Source: Streptomyces clavuligerus
GTDB lineage: Bacteria > Actinomycetota > Actinomycetes > Streptomycetales > Streptomycetaceae
DNA: 64,000 bases
Assembly (NCBI RefSeq): GCF_005519465.1
Contig: NZ_CP027858.1
Coordinates: 868,001 to 932,000, forward strand
Direction of reading: 5' to 3'
Each line of letters begins with the position of its first letter. Within the stretch, counting starts at the first letter, position 1. The notes beneath the pieces are model-generated. The model ran no database searches. It saw only the letters and a list, made by a program, of their open reading frames with translations, and was not told the DNA's origin. Of this stretch, positions 25,828-34,435 are shown one piece after another. Both the position numbers and the translations under genes were made by a program.

Positions 25828-26531
25828 GGGCGCGGGGCCGCGCGTCCGTGCCGGTGGCGGCGGGCCGGTGCGGGGACGACGGCTCCGGGTGCGCCCTTGT
25901 CCCGTTCGGGCCCCGTTCAGCCGGACACGTCCCCGCACCGGACCTCGTGCGTCCGGGCCGGTGCCGGAGTCCGCAGGGTGCGCCCGGCCGCGGCGGCGAG
26001 CAGTTCGCGCCGTGCCCGCGCGGGCGGCGCGCCGTGCCGCGCGGTGAGGGTGGCGCTCCCGGTGCGCGCGTCCTCGGTGCGCCGCCGGATCCCGGACCAG
26101 GGGCCGCGGCGCGGGACGGTCGGCGGCGGTGCGGGGGCGGATCGCGGACCGCGGGGTGACCGTCCGCGCGACCTCACGGGAGGCCATCGGCGCGGGCGGT
26201 GAGCACGGGTGGTTCGGGGTGGTCATGGGCATCGCGCCACCGGGCTCGCGGACAGTTTCTGTCCGCGAGTGGCCGCGTGCGTCGAACTCCGCGACCGGCT
26301 ACGGACTACGGGCTGCGGACTACGGGCGGGGCCTTCGGGTCTCGGGCCCCCATCACCCCGGTGATCGGAGTGATCGCTTCCCCTGCCTCAGCGCCTGTCG
26401 TAGGTTGATTGCCGATGCGCTCACACACAATTCCCGGCGCATCACGACGCCTGACCGTCGAACCCCTCCGTTGATTCCGACCACCCGCCCCGTCGCCCCT
26501 GTTTGCGCCGCTTCCGACGAGAGGAACGTCC
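25828..26531. other. 700-base gap without a supported gene
   Basis: Short frames on both strands lack consistent coding bias. Visible items are the palindrome ATCACC-CC-GGTGAT (26352-26365), a short CTACGGACTACGGG-type duplication around 26300-26330, and falling GC towards the next operon, whose promoter must lie here. GAGAGGAACG just before 26532 is the ribosome site. Confidence 0.4.
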
Positions 26532-28784
26532 ATGGCCGACCAGATGGTCGTGCGAGCCCAGAGATTCATCAACACCACCTATGGGAATGGTGCGACACTC
26601 GGGATATCCAAGCTGGACGAGAACGGCCAGACGAGCTGGACCGTCATGTATGCCCTCACTCGGGCGCTCCAGTACGAGATGGGGATTTCCTCGCTCTCCG
26701 ACAGCTTCGGCCCGGCCACTCTCGCCGCCATCGGCGAGAAGTACGGAAAGCTGGACGACACGACCATCCCTTCCGCCAACTTCTGCCGCATCATCCAGTC
26801 GGCTCTCTACTGCAAGGGCTACGACGGCGGCGAGATCGACGGAAAGTACAACGCCCGGGTGAAAGCCGCGGTGCAGAAGCTGCACGGGGACATGGGTGTA
26901 GGCACGACTTACCCGGGAAGCTCCCTGTGGCCGAAGACCACCAAGGGGCTGTTCAACATGGACGCCTATGTCACGGTCAACGGAGGCTCCAACGGCATCC
27001 GGTCGGTCCAGCAGTGGCTCAACGGAAAGTACATCCTCCGCAAGGACTTCTACATCATTCCCTGCGACGGCCATCACTCGCGTGATGTGGCCAAATCGAT
27101 GCTCTACGCGGTCCAGTACGAACTGGGCATGGCCGACGGTGTCGCCAACGGCGTATTCGGCCCGGGCACCAGGTCCGGCCTCAAGGGCCGCACCGTTTCG
27201 ACCGGGTCCACCGGTGTCTGGGTGCAGCTCTTTTCCGGCGGAATGCTCCTCAACCAGCGGTCGGTCTCCTTCACCAGCAGCTTCGACTCCGCACTCGCCA
27301 ACGCCACCAGCGCCTTCCAGTCCTTCGTCAAGCTCCCCGTGACCGGCCAGGGCGACTTCTCCACCTGGGCCTCGCTGCTGGTCTCCTACGGCGACCAGGA
27401 CCGCAAGGGACAGGCTTGCGACGGGGTCACAAAGATCACCACCGCCCGGGCCAACACCTTGAAGGCCGAAGGCATCACCTATGTGGGCCGCTATCTCACC
27501 AACCCCATCCCGAACGACACCGTCCTGCCCGAGAAGGCGATCCAGCCGGGTGAGCTGAAGACCATCGCCGACAACGGGCTGCGCTGCTTCCCGATCTATC
27601 AGACATTCGGCCGCGAAGCCGCCCAGTTCAACTACCCCGCCGGCCGCGCCGCCGGTATGGCGGCGATCAACGCGGCCCTGGAACACGGCTTCAAGCCCGG
27701 AACCCGTATTTTCTTCGCCGTCGACTTCGACGCTCTGGACCATCAGGTGACCAACAATGTCCTGCCGCATTTCCGGGGCATCCAGGACGCGGTGACCGAC
27801 GACGGCGGCACGTTCCAGATCGGTGTCTACGGCCCGCGGAACGTCTGTACCCGCGTCTCGGCCGCCGGTCACTCCACGGCGTCCTTCGTCTCGGACATGT
27901 CCTCCGGGTTCTCCGGGAACTTCGGGTACCCGCTGCCCAACGACTGGGCCTACGACCAGATCGTGACCCGTACGGTCGGATCGGGCAGCGGGGCCATCGA
28001 AATCGATGTGAACATCGCGTCCGGGCGGGACATCGGACAGGCGTCCTTCAATCCGCCCCGCCCCGCGGGCCCCGACGTCCGCTACGACTTCAACTTCCTC
28101 AACGCCCTGCACAGCGATCTCAGCAAGTACATGCGCTCCATCGGGTACGCCGACGACGGCGGAACCGGCACCGATGCGCGCCTGTTCACACACACGCAGT
28201 GCTTCGAGACCATCATGTCCTTCGACCAGCAGACGACCCAGCTGTCGAACCAGTACAACATGCGCAAGGCGCTGATCCAGACATCCGCCTACTGGGAGAT
28301 GCGGCACTACGACCTCATCGACCAGGCTGTCGACCACGCCGTGGCCGCCTACCACCTCCAGGGCGTGGGCACCAAGCGGGACTCCTCGACCGGGATCGCC
28401 CAGATCAGCGGAGAGGTGTCCATACGCGCCTGGAATCACTGCATCAACAAGGGGCTCGTCACGGGGCAGATCCTGAACCCCACCACGGATGCAGATATCT
28501 GGACCGCGTGGCAGAAAGTCAACAAGGACAACGGCTGGAGCATGAGGACCGTCCCCCTCATCCACCTGTGGGGCGTCGACGGAAAGCCGGGAGGAGTGAA
28601 CCCGCCGGGCGGGGAGACGACTCTGCGCTCGATGCGCCTCGATTACACCGAGCGCGAGATCTTCCAGCTCATTCGCCGGTATCAGGGGTTCGGTGATGAA
28701 GCCGAGGCCGATGCCCAGAAGCGGATGGCGCTGTACCAGATCTTTGAGAAGTACAACAGCATCATGAGGCAACTGGCAGGATAA
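26532..28784 (+). CDS. DUF1906 glycosidase-like protein with peptidoglycan-binding N-terminus
   Basis: A 750-residue protein, probably a peptidoglycan-active glycosidase-like enzyme. Residues 1-120 and 130-290 look like two peptidoglycan-binding modules (GYDGGEIDGKYNARVKAAVQKL and a second, looser copy with ANGVFGPGTRSGL). Residues about 300-510 are a DUF1906 (Rv2525c-like, GH25-related) barrel: GITYVGRYLTNP, RIFFAVDFDALD and IGVYGPRNVCT. The last 240 residues are all-helical and unrecognised. There is no signal peptide, unlike secreted DUF1906 proteins. GC content is visibly lower than in neighbours. It leads an operon with a membrane protein and a Tat-exported M15-like protein. Confidence 0.75.
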   Translation: MADQMVVRAQRFINTTYGNGATLGISKLDENGQTSWTVMYALTRALQYEMGISSLSDSFGPATLAAIGEKYGKLDDTTIPSANFCRIIQSALYCKGYDGGEIDGKYNARVKAAVQKLHGDMGVGTTYPGSSLWPKTTKGLFNMDAYVTVNGGSNGIRSVQQWLNGKYILRKDFYIIPCDGHHSRDVAKSMLYAVQYELGMADGVANGVFGPGTRSGLKGRTVSTGSTGVWVQLFSGGMLLNQRSVSFTSSFDSALANATSAFQSFVKLPVTGQGDFSTWASLLVSYGDQDRKGQACDGVTKITTARANTLKAEGITYVGRYLTNPIPNDTVLPEKAIQPGELKTIADNGLRCFPIYQTFGREAAQFNYPAGRAAGMAAINAALEHGFKPGTRIFFAVDFDALDHQVTNNVLPHFRGIQDAVTDDGGTFQIGVYGPRNVCTRVSAAGHSTASFVSDMSSGFSGNFGYPLPNDWAYDQIVTRTVGSGSGAIEIDVNIASGRDIGQASFNPPRPAGPDVRYDFNFLNALHSDLSKYMRSIGYADDGGTGTDARLFTHTQCFETIMSFDQQTTQLSNQYNMRKALIQTSAYWEMRHYDLIDQAVDHAVAAYHLQGVGTKRDSSTGIAQISGEVSIRAWNHCINKGLVTGQILNPTTDADIWTAWQKVNKDNGWSMRTVPLIHLWGVDGKPGGVNPPGGETTLRSMRLDYTEREIFQLIRRYQGFGDEAEADAQKRMALYQIFEKYNSIMRQLAG

Positions 28785-28789
28785 CCCTG

Positions 28790-29266
28790 GTGTACACAGC
28801 ATCGCAGTACCCCTCGGCCATACCGCTGGCGCTCTGTTTTCTCGTCGCCGCCCTCGGCGCCTTCGGCTTCTCCGGATACGGTTTCCGGGCTGTGACGGAA
28901 GGTCACCGGGCAAAAGGCGTGTCCGTTGTCGCCAGAAGTGGTGCGGCACTGAGTGTCGCGGCCTGTCTCGCCGTGTACGCATGGGGAGCGGTGCACCTGT
29001 TCCTGGACGAGAGCGGGACGGCGGAAGCCTGTCGCAGCGCCGCTCCGGAACAATTCGCCTCGGTCAACCGGTACAGCGTTTCGTATGTCCCGCCGGCACT
29101 CCACTGCCATGTCCCGGGGGGCGCCTCGTACGAAGCGGCGGTACCCGGCTACGTCACACCGGCGATGATCGCGCTGGGCCTCATCGCCGCCTCTCTGCTC
29201 ATCGTCTCCGTGCTGGAGACCAAGCAGCAGGGTAGACATGAACCCGCCAAGGAGAAAAAGCTGTGA
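28790..29266 (+). CDS. Three-span membrane protein of the DUF1906 operon
   Basis: A 158-residue membrane protein with no recognisable family. Hydrophobic spans lie at about 10-33, 47-70 and 120-145; between spans two and three is a 50-residue loop with two cysteines (ACRSA and LHCHVP) that could form a disulfide outside. The C-terminus is charged (KQQGRHEPAKEKKL). GTG 28790 begins 5 bases after the upstream stop and its own stop overlaps the next start by four bases (GTGA), so it is tightly built into the operon. It may anchor or export one of its partners. Confidence 0.65.
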   Translation: MYTASQYPSAIPLALCFLVAALGAFGFSGYGFRAVTEGHRAKGVSVVARSGAALSVAACLAVYAWGAVHLFLDESGTAEACRSAAPEQFASVNRYSVSYVPPALHCHVPGGASYEAAVPGYVTPAMIALGLIAASLLIVSVLETKQQGRHEPAKEKKL

Positions 29267-30033
29267 CCACCTCTCCCCCATCCCGTCGTACGGTCCTGTC
29301 CAGGGCCGCGGTCATCGCGGCGGCCACTGCCGCCGCGTCACTGCCCGGCACCCAATTGGTCTCCGGCTCCGCCCACGCGGCGAACCAGGATCTCTTCACC
29401 GAAGAGATCCGCCGCGCGGTCGGCAGAGCCAAGGCACGGAACAAGCGCGTCCTCGTCGGAGCGACATCCCGTAACGGATGGGACGTGGAGAGAGTCGCCG
29501 ACCAGGACGGGACCATCTTCACCCGTCCCGTTCCCGGAGTCCCCCTCGCCGGTGTCCAGATCCGCCTCGGAGACCCCGAGGAGGTGTTGACGCACATCAT
29601 CCAACGCTTCCACTACGAGATCGACGAGCTACGCACGGGCGATGTCATCGGCTGGCATGCCCCGCACCGGGTACGCAGGAACCGCCCGGAGTCCAATCTG
29701 GCCTCCGGAACGGCGGTCCGAATCCGCCCCGCCTCGTACCCCGTCGGTGTGCGGGGCGGTCTCTTCCCCCAGCAGGTCGCGGTCGTTCGCGACATCCTGG
29801 CCGAGCTGGAAGGGGTCGCGCGCTGGGGCGGCGACGACCGCACTCCGGACGAGTCCCTGTTCTCCCTCGCGGCCGGCCCCGGCGATCCGTCGCTCACCGC
29901 GGTGGCCGACAGGATCCGGGCCTGGCGCGCCACCCCGGGCCGCGGAGCCGGGACCGTGGTCGACATCTACGCCCCCGAACGCCTCAGGGCGGCGCGCGCG
30001 CTGGAGTCCCGTCAGCGCCGCTCCGGCGGCTGA
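29263..30033 (+). CDS. Tat-exported M15-peptidase-like protein lacking zinc ligands
   Basis: Secreted protein, 256 aa. SRRTVLSRAAVIAAATAAASLPGTQL is a twin-arginine signal with cleavage after SAHA. The mature part recalls D-Ala-D-Ala carboxypeptidases of family M15: ESNLASGTAVRI aligns with the SNHxSGTAVDI zinc motif and GVARWGGDD with the WGGD motif, but zinc ligands His and Asp are replaced by Leu and Arg, and the final H-F motif reads LFSLA. It is therefore probably a non-catalytic binder of stem peptides. It is coupled by a GTGA overlap to the membrane protein. The M15 relation is my reading of short motifs and needs a profile search. Confidence 0.55.
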   Translation: MTTSPPSRRTVLSRAAVIAAATAAASLPGTQLVSGSAHAANQDLFTEEIRRAVGRAKARNKRVLVGATSRNGWDVERVADQDGTIFTRPVPGVPLAGVQIRLGDPEEVLTHIIQRFHYEIDELRTGDVIGWHAPHRVRRNRPESNLASGTAVRIRPASYPVGVRGGLFPQQVAVVRDILAELEGVARWGGDDRTPDESLFSLAAGPGDPSLTAVADRIRAWRATPGRGAGTVVDIYAPERLRAARALESRQRRSGG

Positions 30034-30095
30034 CCCGGCCCCTGAAGGAACCTCGTCCCGGAGGCGCGCACCGCCCGGCGCTCCCATGAAACGGT

Positions 30096-30125
30096 TTGAC
30101 TTTTACTCACTTTTTACGGTTATGT
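30096..30125 (+). promoter_or_regulatory. Candidate promoter of the MmpS-like lipoprotein
   Basis: TTGACT (30096-30101), an 18-base spacer and TTATGT (30120-30125) lie in the only strongly AT-rich patch of this region, 37 bases before the start codon. Confidence 0.4.
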
Positions 30126-30161
30126 GCGAGGGAAATTTATCAAGATCTCAGGGGTTGCAAC

Positions 30162-30602
30162 ATGCGCCGTTCCCTTCGTACCTGCGCCGTGGCGTTCACC
30201 GCCGCCGGTCTGATCTTCGGTCTCTCCGCGTGCAGCGAGGCCGAGAAGGCCAAGGAGAAGGTCGAGAAGGAAGCCGTCGACCAGGTCGACAAGGCCGTGA
30301 ACGAGGAGTACGAGGTCACCTATGAGGTGACGGGCTCGGGTGTGGACTCCATCCAGTACACGGTCAGCGGCGGCTCGGCGATGGAGCCGAAGATGGAGAC
30401 CGTCGAGAAGCCGGCGCTGCCGTGGACGAAGACGGTGAAGCTGCGCGGGATCACGCCTCCGAGCGTGCTGCCGGTCGCCCTGGACGCGACGGGCGCCAAG
30501 GTGAGCTGCAAGATCGTCCACAAGGGCAAGACCCTCAAGGAGGAGACGGGCGAGGGCCTGGCCGCCGCGGGCGGCTGTGTCGCGGTCTCGCCGATCGGCT
30601 GA
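30162..30602 (+). CDS. MmpS-like lipoprotein
   Basis: A 146-residue lipoprotein. The signal ends in the lipobox GLSAC (C24), followed by a charged helix rich in Glu/Lys (EAEKAKEKVEKEAVDQVDKAV) and a beta domain of the MmpS type: VTYEVTGSGVDSIQYTVSGG, LPWTKTVKL and VSCKIVHKGKTLKEE with two cysteines likely bridged. MmpS proteins assist MmpL exporters, but no mmpL gene is here, and in streptomycetes such lipoproteins occur alone. ATG 30162 begins right at the signal; an upstream start is possible but would add unneeded residues. Confidence 0.75.
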   Translation: MRRSLRTCAVAFTAAGLIFGLSACSEAEKAKEKVEKEAVDQVDKAVNEEYEVTYEVTGSGVDSIQYTVSGGSAMEPKMETVEKPALPWTKTVKLRGITPPSVLPVALDATGAKVSCKIVHKGKTLKEETGEGLAAAGGCVAVSPIG

Positions 30603-30625
30603 TCCGGCACCGGGCACGGAAACGC

Positions 30626-30670
30626 GGCGCCGGGTGGTTCTCCCGTCACAAGGGAGAACCACCCGGCGCC
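30626..30670. terminator. Bidirectional terminator, 19-bp perfect stem
   Basis: 30626-30644 pairs perfectly with 30652-30670 around a 7-base loop, followed by TTTCGT on the plus strand. It lies between the MmpS-like gene and the converging protease gene and would serve both. Confidence 0.9.
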
Positions 30671-30720
30671 TTTCGTGCTGTGGCCGGTCCGGTCGTCAGC
30701 GGTGCCGGACCGGCATCAGG

Positions 30721-33700
30721 TCACCTGCCGAAGTAGGCGTTGTGGACGGTGACCGATCCCGTGCCGTGGCGGTCGGTGACCGTCGCCCCGAGTGAGACCG
30801 ACGTCCCCGCGGCCGGGTTGGCGACGGAGACCCTGCCGTCGCGCACAGGCAGTTCCTTCCAGGTCCTGCCGCCGTCGTACGAGGCCCGCACCGTCAGCGA
30901 GACGGACTTCGCTGTGGCCGCCGGGCCCTGGACGATCACGGGCACATCCTGGACACGGCCCGCCGGGACGGTGCCGTCGAGGCCGGTCCAGGCGCCGAAG
31001 CGGACCGTGGAGAGCGGCAGCGCGGTCCGGGAGGCCGTCGTGTCGGAGGAGAAGCGCCAGGAGGCGTCGATCCGGTCGGCGGTCCGGGAGACCGCCGGGT
31101 CACGGCGGATGGAGGTGGCCAGGGTGTAGTCGCCCGGGCCCGCCGGGACCGTGAAGGTGCCCCGGCCGTCCAGCGGGTCCTGGTTCCTGGCGATCTCCGT
31201 GGTCCCCCGGTGGAGGGTGGTCTCCACCGACGAGTACCGCCAGTACCCGGGGTTGCCCTGGCCGTCGGCGAACACCGGCAGCGCGCCCTGGAGGGTGTCA
31301 CCGTCCCGGAAGACCCCGAAGCCCTTGCCCAGCAGCGGGCCGTGCACCCCGGAGTGGAACTCCTCGCGGTAGGTCTTCCCCGGCTGGTAGGCCCTGCGGT
31401 CCGCGAGGACATGGCTGCCCTCGAACTCCGGTTCCCCCTGCGGGTTGCTGTGGGAGATGTAGTCCTCCAGCTCCCAGGTCACCTTGTCGCCCGTGGACAC
31501 GTACACCGTCCGGACCCCGGGCGCCGCCTGCGAGTTGACGGGAATCCACGACCAGCCGCCCCTGCCGGGGTAGTCGCCCCGTACCGACAGCGAGCTCTCC
31601 TTGCCCGTCGCGGAGGCCCCGAGGCCGACCTCGACCTTGGCCATGTCGCTGACGGTGTACTGCTTGGTGTAGCCCGTGGCGAGCTTGCGTACCGTGTCGC
31701 CGGAGGTGACCCCGTAGTCGGTGGTGCCCCGGTTCCACTGTCCGGACCAGGTCTGGAGGAGCGAACCGTCGGTGATCTCCGGGCCGAGGTGCGCGCTCCG
31801 CAGTGCGCCTCCGACGCTGAGACGGCTGCCCACACCGCCGTCCCCGCCCAACTGGTACCCCATCTCCAGGTCGAGCCGGGTCGCCTGCGCGTCGGGCACC
31901 TTGATGGTGACCGGCCGGGTGGTCCGGGCGTCCAGGGTCACCGCGGTGTCCTGGGTGACGCTCAGCTTCGGCTGGACGATCCGGTCGACCTCGGGGTTGG
32001 GGTCCTGGAAGTCGGTGGAGTCGATCTGCTCCAGGGTGTAGTCGCCCCTGGGGACCCGGATGGTGACGGCCCCGGAGGTCAGGTCCGGCTCGATGCGCCG
32101 GTCCTTGGCGAGCCCCGAGTGGCCCGTCAGCTCGGTACCCCAGCTCGCCATCCGGGGCCGCTTGATGTGCGTGAGCGTCAGATTGTAGGACTCGATCTCA
32201 CGGTCGACGGCGACGGCGGTACGGACGGTCCGGCCGCCGCCGGTCGCGGTGACGGCCGCCGTGTAGAGGCCGTCGGCGCTGCCGCCGATCCGGGTGTCCG
32301 CCGTGAAGCCCACGGACGCGGTGCCGCCCGCCGGGACGGTGACCCGGTTCGTCTCCAGGGCGAAGAGCCCGGCCGGTACGGGGGCTCCGGCCGGACCGCT
32401 CGCGTCGACGGCCAGGTCGAGGGTGACGGGCGCGGTGCCCAGGTTGCGGTAGGTGAGCTGCTTGGTCTCCGGCTTGTCGTCGTGGTGCGGCCACTGCTGG
32501 CGGCCGAAGTCCAGCGAGGCGGGCTCCGCGACCACGCTCTGGCCGATGGCCCGGTCCACCGCGATACGGCCCGTGCCCTCCTCGTAGGGCGTGTGGTTCC
32601 CGGAGACCGCCGACCCGACCAGGGCCGACTTGATCCGGGACCCGCTCCAGCCGGGGTGCTTCTGCTTGAGCAGCGCCGCCGCGCCCGCCACATGCGGAGC
32701 CGCCATCGAGGTACCGGACATCGTGGTGTAGCCCGCCGGGTCCTGGCCGGGCATGGCGGTGGGGGCGGCGGCCGTGATGTCGACACCGGGGGCGGTGACA
32801 TCGGGCTTGAGTCCGCTGTCACCGACGCGCGGCCCCCGGGAGGAGAACCCGGCGAGCCGGTCCTGGTCGTCCACCGCCCCGACGGTGAGGGCGGCGTCGG
32901 CGCTGCCGGGCATGCCGATGGTGCCCGCGCCCGCGTGGCCGTCGTTGCCCGCGGCGACGGCGAAGAGCACGCCCTTCTCCGCCGACAACGTGTTGATCTG
33001 GGCCTCCATCGGTTCGATCCCGGGGGCGTCCGGGCCGCCGAGGCTCAGATTGACGATGTCGGCGCCCTGGGCCACGGCCCAGTCGATCCCCAGCATGATG
33101 TCGGAGAAGAAGCCCGAGCCGGTGGCGTCGAGCACCTTGCCGTTGAGGAGCTTCGCCCCGGGGGCGACCCCCTTGAACTTCCCGCCGGACTTCGCCCCCG
33201 TACCGGCGGCGGTGGACGCGACATGGGTGCCGTGGCCGTTCCCGTCCCGGGCGTCGGGGTCGGTGGTGAAGTTCCGTTCCGCGACCACCCGGCCCGCGAG
33301 GTCGGGGTGGGCGGCGTCGATGCCGGTGTCCAGCACGGCTATGGTGACGCCGGTGCCGTCCTGGCCCGCCTGCCAGGCGGCGGGCGCGCCGATCTTCCCG
33401 ACGCTGGTGTCCAGGCTCGCCCGGACCAGGCCGTCGAGCCAGATCCGGTCCACGCCCGGCTCGGTGGCCGCCGCGCCGCCGCGCCCGGGGCGGGTGAGCG
33501 CCCGCCACAGCTCCGCCCCGTTCCCCGGTGCCACGGTGACGGCGTCGGCGCCGAGGGTGGTGAGGGTGCCGCGCTCCGCCCCGGCCGCGGCCGAACGGAC
33601 CTGGGTACGGGCCGACTTCGCCGCGGAGCCGCGGTAGGCGACGATCGCCTTGACGCCCTTCGCGTACCCGGATCGGGCCTGTGGCGTGCTCAGCTCGGTG

Positions 33701-34044
33701 ATGTCGAACAGCCGCCGGTCGAGCCGGCCCGCCGAGATCAGCCGCTGGGCGTCGAGCGGGATGACATAGGTGTGACCCTGGTGGGTGCTGGTGCGGATGG
33801 GGATCGACCGGCGCTCCTCGGGCCGGTCGTATCCGGTGACCCGGCCCCGCGTGTCGACAAAAACACCGTCGCCGGTGATGAGGGTGATCCGGTGCTGGCG
33901 GGAGGGCTCCGTCCTGGCCGTGCCCGGCCGGTCTCCGTCTCTGTTCTCGGCCACCGCTGTCGCCGGGCCGGTCATGCCCGCCGTCAGGGCCACGGCCGCT
34001 GCCGCGACCACGGTGGCTGTATATGCCTTCCGGTGTTGGTGCAC
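30721..34044 (-). CDS. Large secreted subtilisin-like protease (S8)
   Basis: Extracellular serine protease, 1107 aa. GTG 34044 starts directly at a signal peptide (HQHRK then a hydrophobic core ending TAVA) behind AGGGGGAG. A propeptide follows to about residue 215, then the S8 domain with the triad D239 (VLDTGID), H274 (GHGTHVAS) and S446 (GTSMAAPHVAG) and oxyanion N367 (AAGND). The remaining 600 residues hold beta-sandwich modules, including a Gly/Val-rich FN3-like region (VDASGPAGAPVPAGLFAL) and further domains of unknown role. This long architecture matches streptomycete 1,100-residue subtilases. Two sets of SARP-type repeats lie upstream. Confidence 0.93.
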   Translation of the reverse strand: MHQHRKAYTATVVAAAAVALTAGMTGPATAVAENRDGDRPGTARTEPSRQHRITLITGDGVFVDTRGRVTGYDRPEERRSIPIRTSTHQGHTYVIPLDAQRLISAGRLDRRLFDITELSTPQARSGYAKGVKAIVAYRGSAAKSARTQVRSAAAGAERGTLTTLGADAVTVAPGNGAELWRALTRPGRGGAAATEPGVDRIWLDGLVRASLDTSVGKIGAPAAWQAGQDGTGVTIAVLDTGIDAAHPDLAGRVVAERNFTTDPDARDGNGHGTHVASTAAGTGAKSGGKFKGVAPGAKLLNGKVLDATGSGFFSDIMLGIDWAVAQGADIVNLSLGGPDAPGIEPMEAQINTLSAEKGVLFAVAAGNDGHAGAGTIGMPGSADAALTVGAVDDQDRLAGFSSRGPRVGDSGLKPDVTAPGVDITAAAPTAMPGQDPAGYTTMSGTSMAAPHVAGAAALLKQKHPGWSGSRIKSALVGSAVSGNHTPYEEGTGRIAVDRAIGQSVVAEPASLDFGRQQWPHHDDKPETKQLTYRNLGTAPVTLDLAVDASGPAGAPVPAGLFALETNRVTVPAGGTASVGFTADTRIGGSADGLYTAAVTATGGGRTVRTAVAVDREIESYNLTLTHIKRPRMASWGTELTGHSGLAKDRRIEPDLTSGAVTIRVPRGDYTLEQIDSTDFQDPNPEVDRIVQPKLSVTQDTAVTLDARTTRPVTIKVPDAQATRLDLEMGYQLGGDGGVGSRLSVGGALRSAHLGPEITDGSLLQTWSGQWNRGTTDYGVTSGDTVRKLATGYTKQYTVSDMAKVEVGLGASATGKESSLSVRGDYPGRGGWSWIPVNSQAAPGVRTVYVSTGDKVTWELEDYISHSNPQGEPEFEGSHVLADRRAYQPGKTYREEFHSGVHGPLLGKGFGVFRDGDTLQGALPVFADGQGNPGYWRYSSVETTLHRGTTEIARNQDPLDGRGTFTVPAGPGDYTLATSIRRDPAVSRTADRIDASWRFSSDTTASRTALPLSTVRFGAWTGLDGTVPAGRVQDVPVIVQGPAATAKSVSLTVRASYDGGRTWKELPVRDGRVSVANPAAGTSVSLGATVTDRHGTGSVTVHNAYFGR

Positions 34045-34121
34045 ATCTCCCCCTGGGAGTGAAAGGGCATCCGGGGCCCGCCCCGGGCCGTGCTCCATGG
34101 CTTCGGGGCGGGACGGGACCC

Positions 34122-34165
34122 ATCGTGGAGGAAGGCGTTCAACACCAGGTCAACCCGGTGTCAAC
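34122..34165 (-). promoter_or_regulatory. SARP-type heptamer repeats and -10 box before the protease
   Basis: Read on the minus strand, GTTGACA, GTTGACC and GTTGAAC follow one another at 11- and 10-base steps (34165-34138), and CACGAT (34127-34122) lies 9 bases further on as a possible -10. Heptamers spaced one helical turn just upstream of a -10 box are the hallmark of SARP/AfsR targets. The start codon is 78 bases downstream. Confidence 0.45.
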
Positions 34166-34314
34166 GGAGCCGGGAGGCAGGCGTTTCCGGAGCCGGCGGG
34201 CGAGTGGGGCGCAGGTGCCCGGCGTCTCGGCCGCCGTCCGCCGACGTCCCGCCCCGCCGTCCGCGGGCGGCCCGGCCGGGTGCGCCACCGGCCCTCCGGC
34301 GGTGTGCCGGCACC

Positions 34315-34345
34315 CCGTCGACACTCCGTTGACACCCCGTCGACC
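34315..34345. repeat. Second 11-bp direct repeat set (CCGTYGACNCY)
   Basis: CCGTCGACACT, CCGTTGACACC and CCGTCGACC follow at an exact 11-base period on the plus strand, so GTCGACA/GTTGACA/GTCGACC heptamers are separated by four bases. The heptamer matches that of the set at 34138-34165 in opposite orientation. Confidence 0.6.
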
Positions 34346-34435
34346 CCCTCGGCGCGCGATCAACGCGGAGTCACAGATTCCGGGACGGTGGCGCCGCTTC
34401 CGGACCGTGCCGTGCGTCCGCCGGGGACCGGCGGC

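Noticed and set aside
25917..26217. Possible minus-strand gene remnant (RRELLAAAAGRTLRTP region, vaguely PPTase-like)
   Set aside because: Coding bias changes frame within 300 bases and no family motif is present, so it could be noise or a decayed gene. Not supportable.
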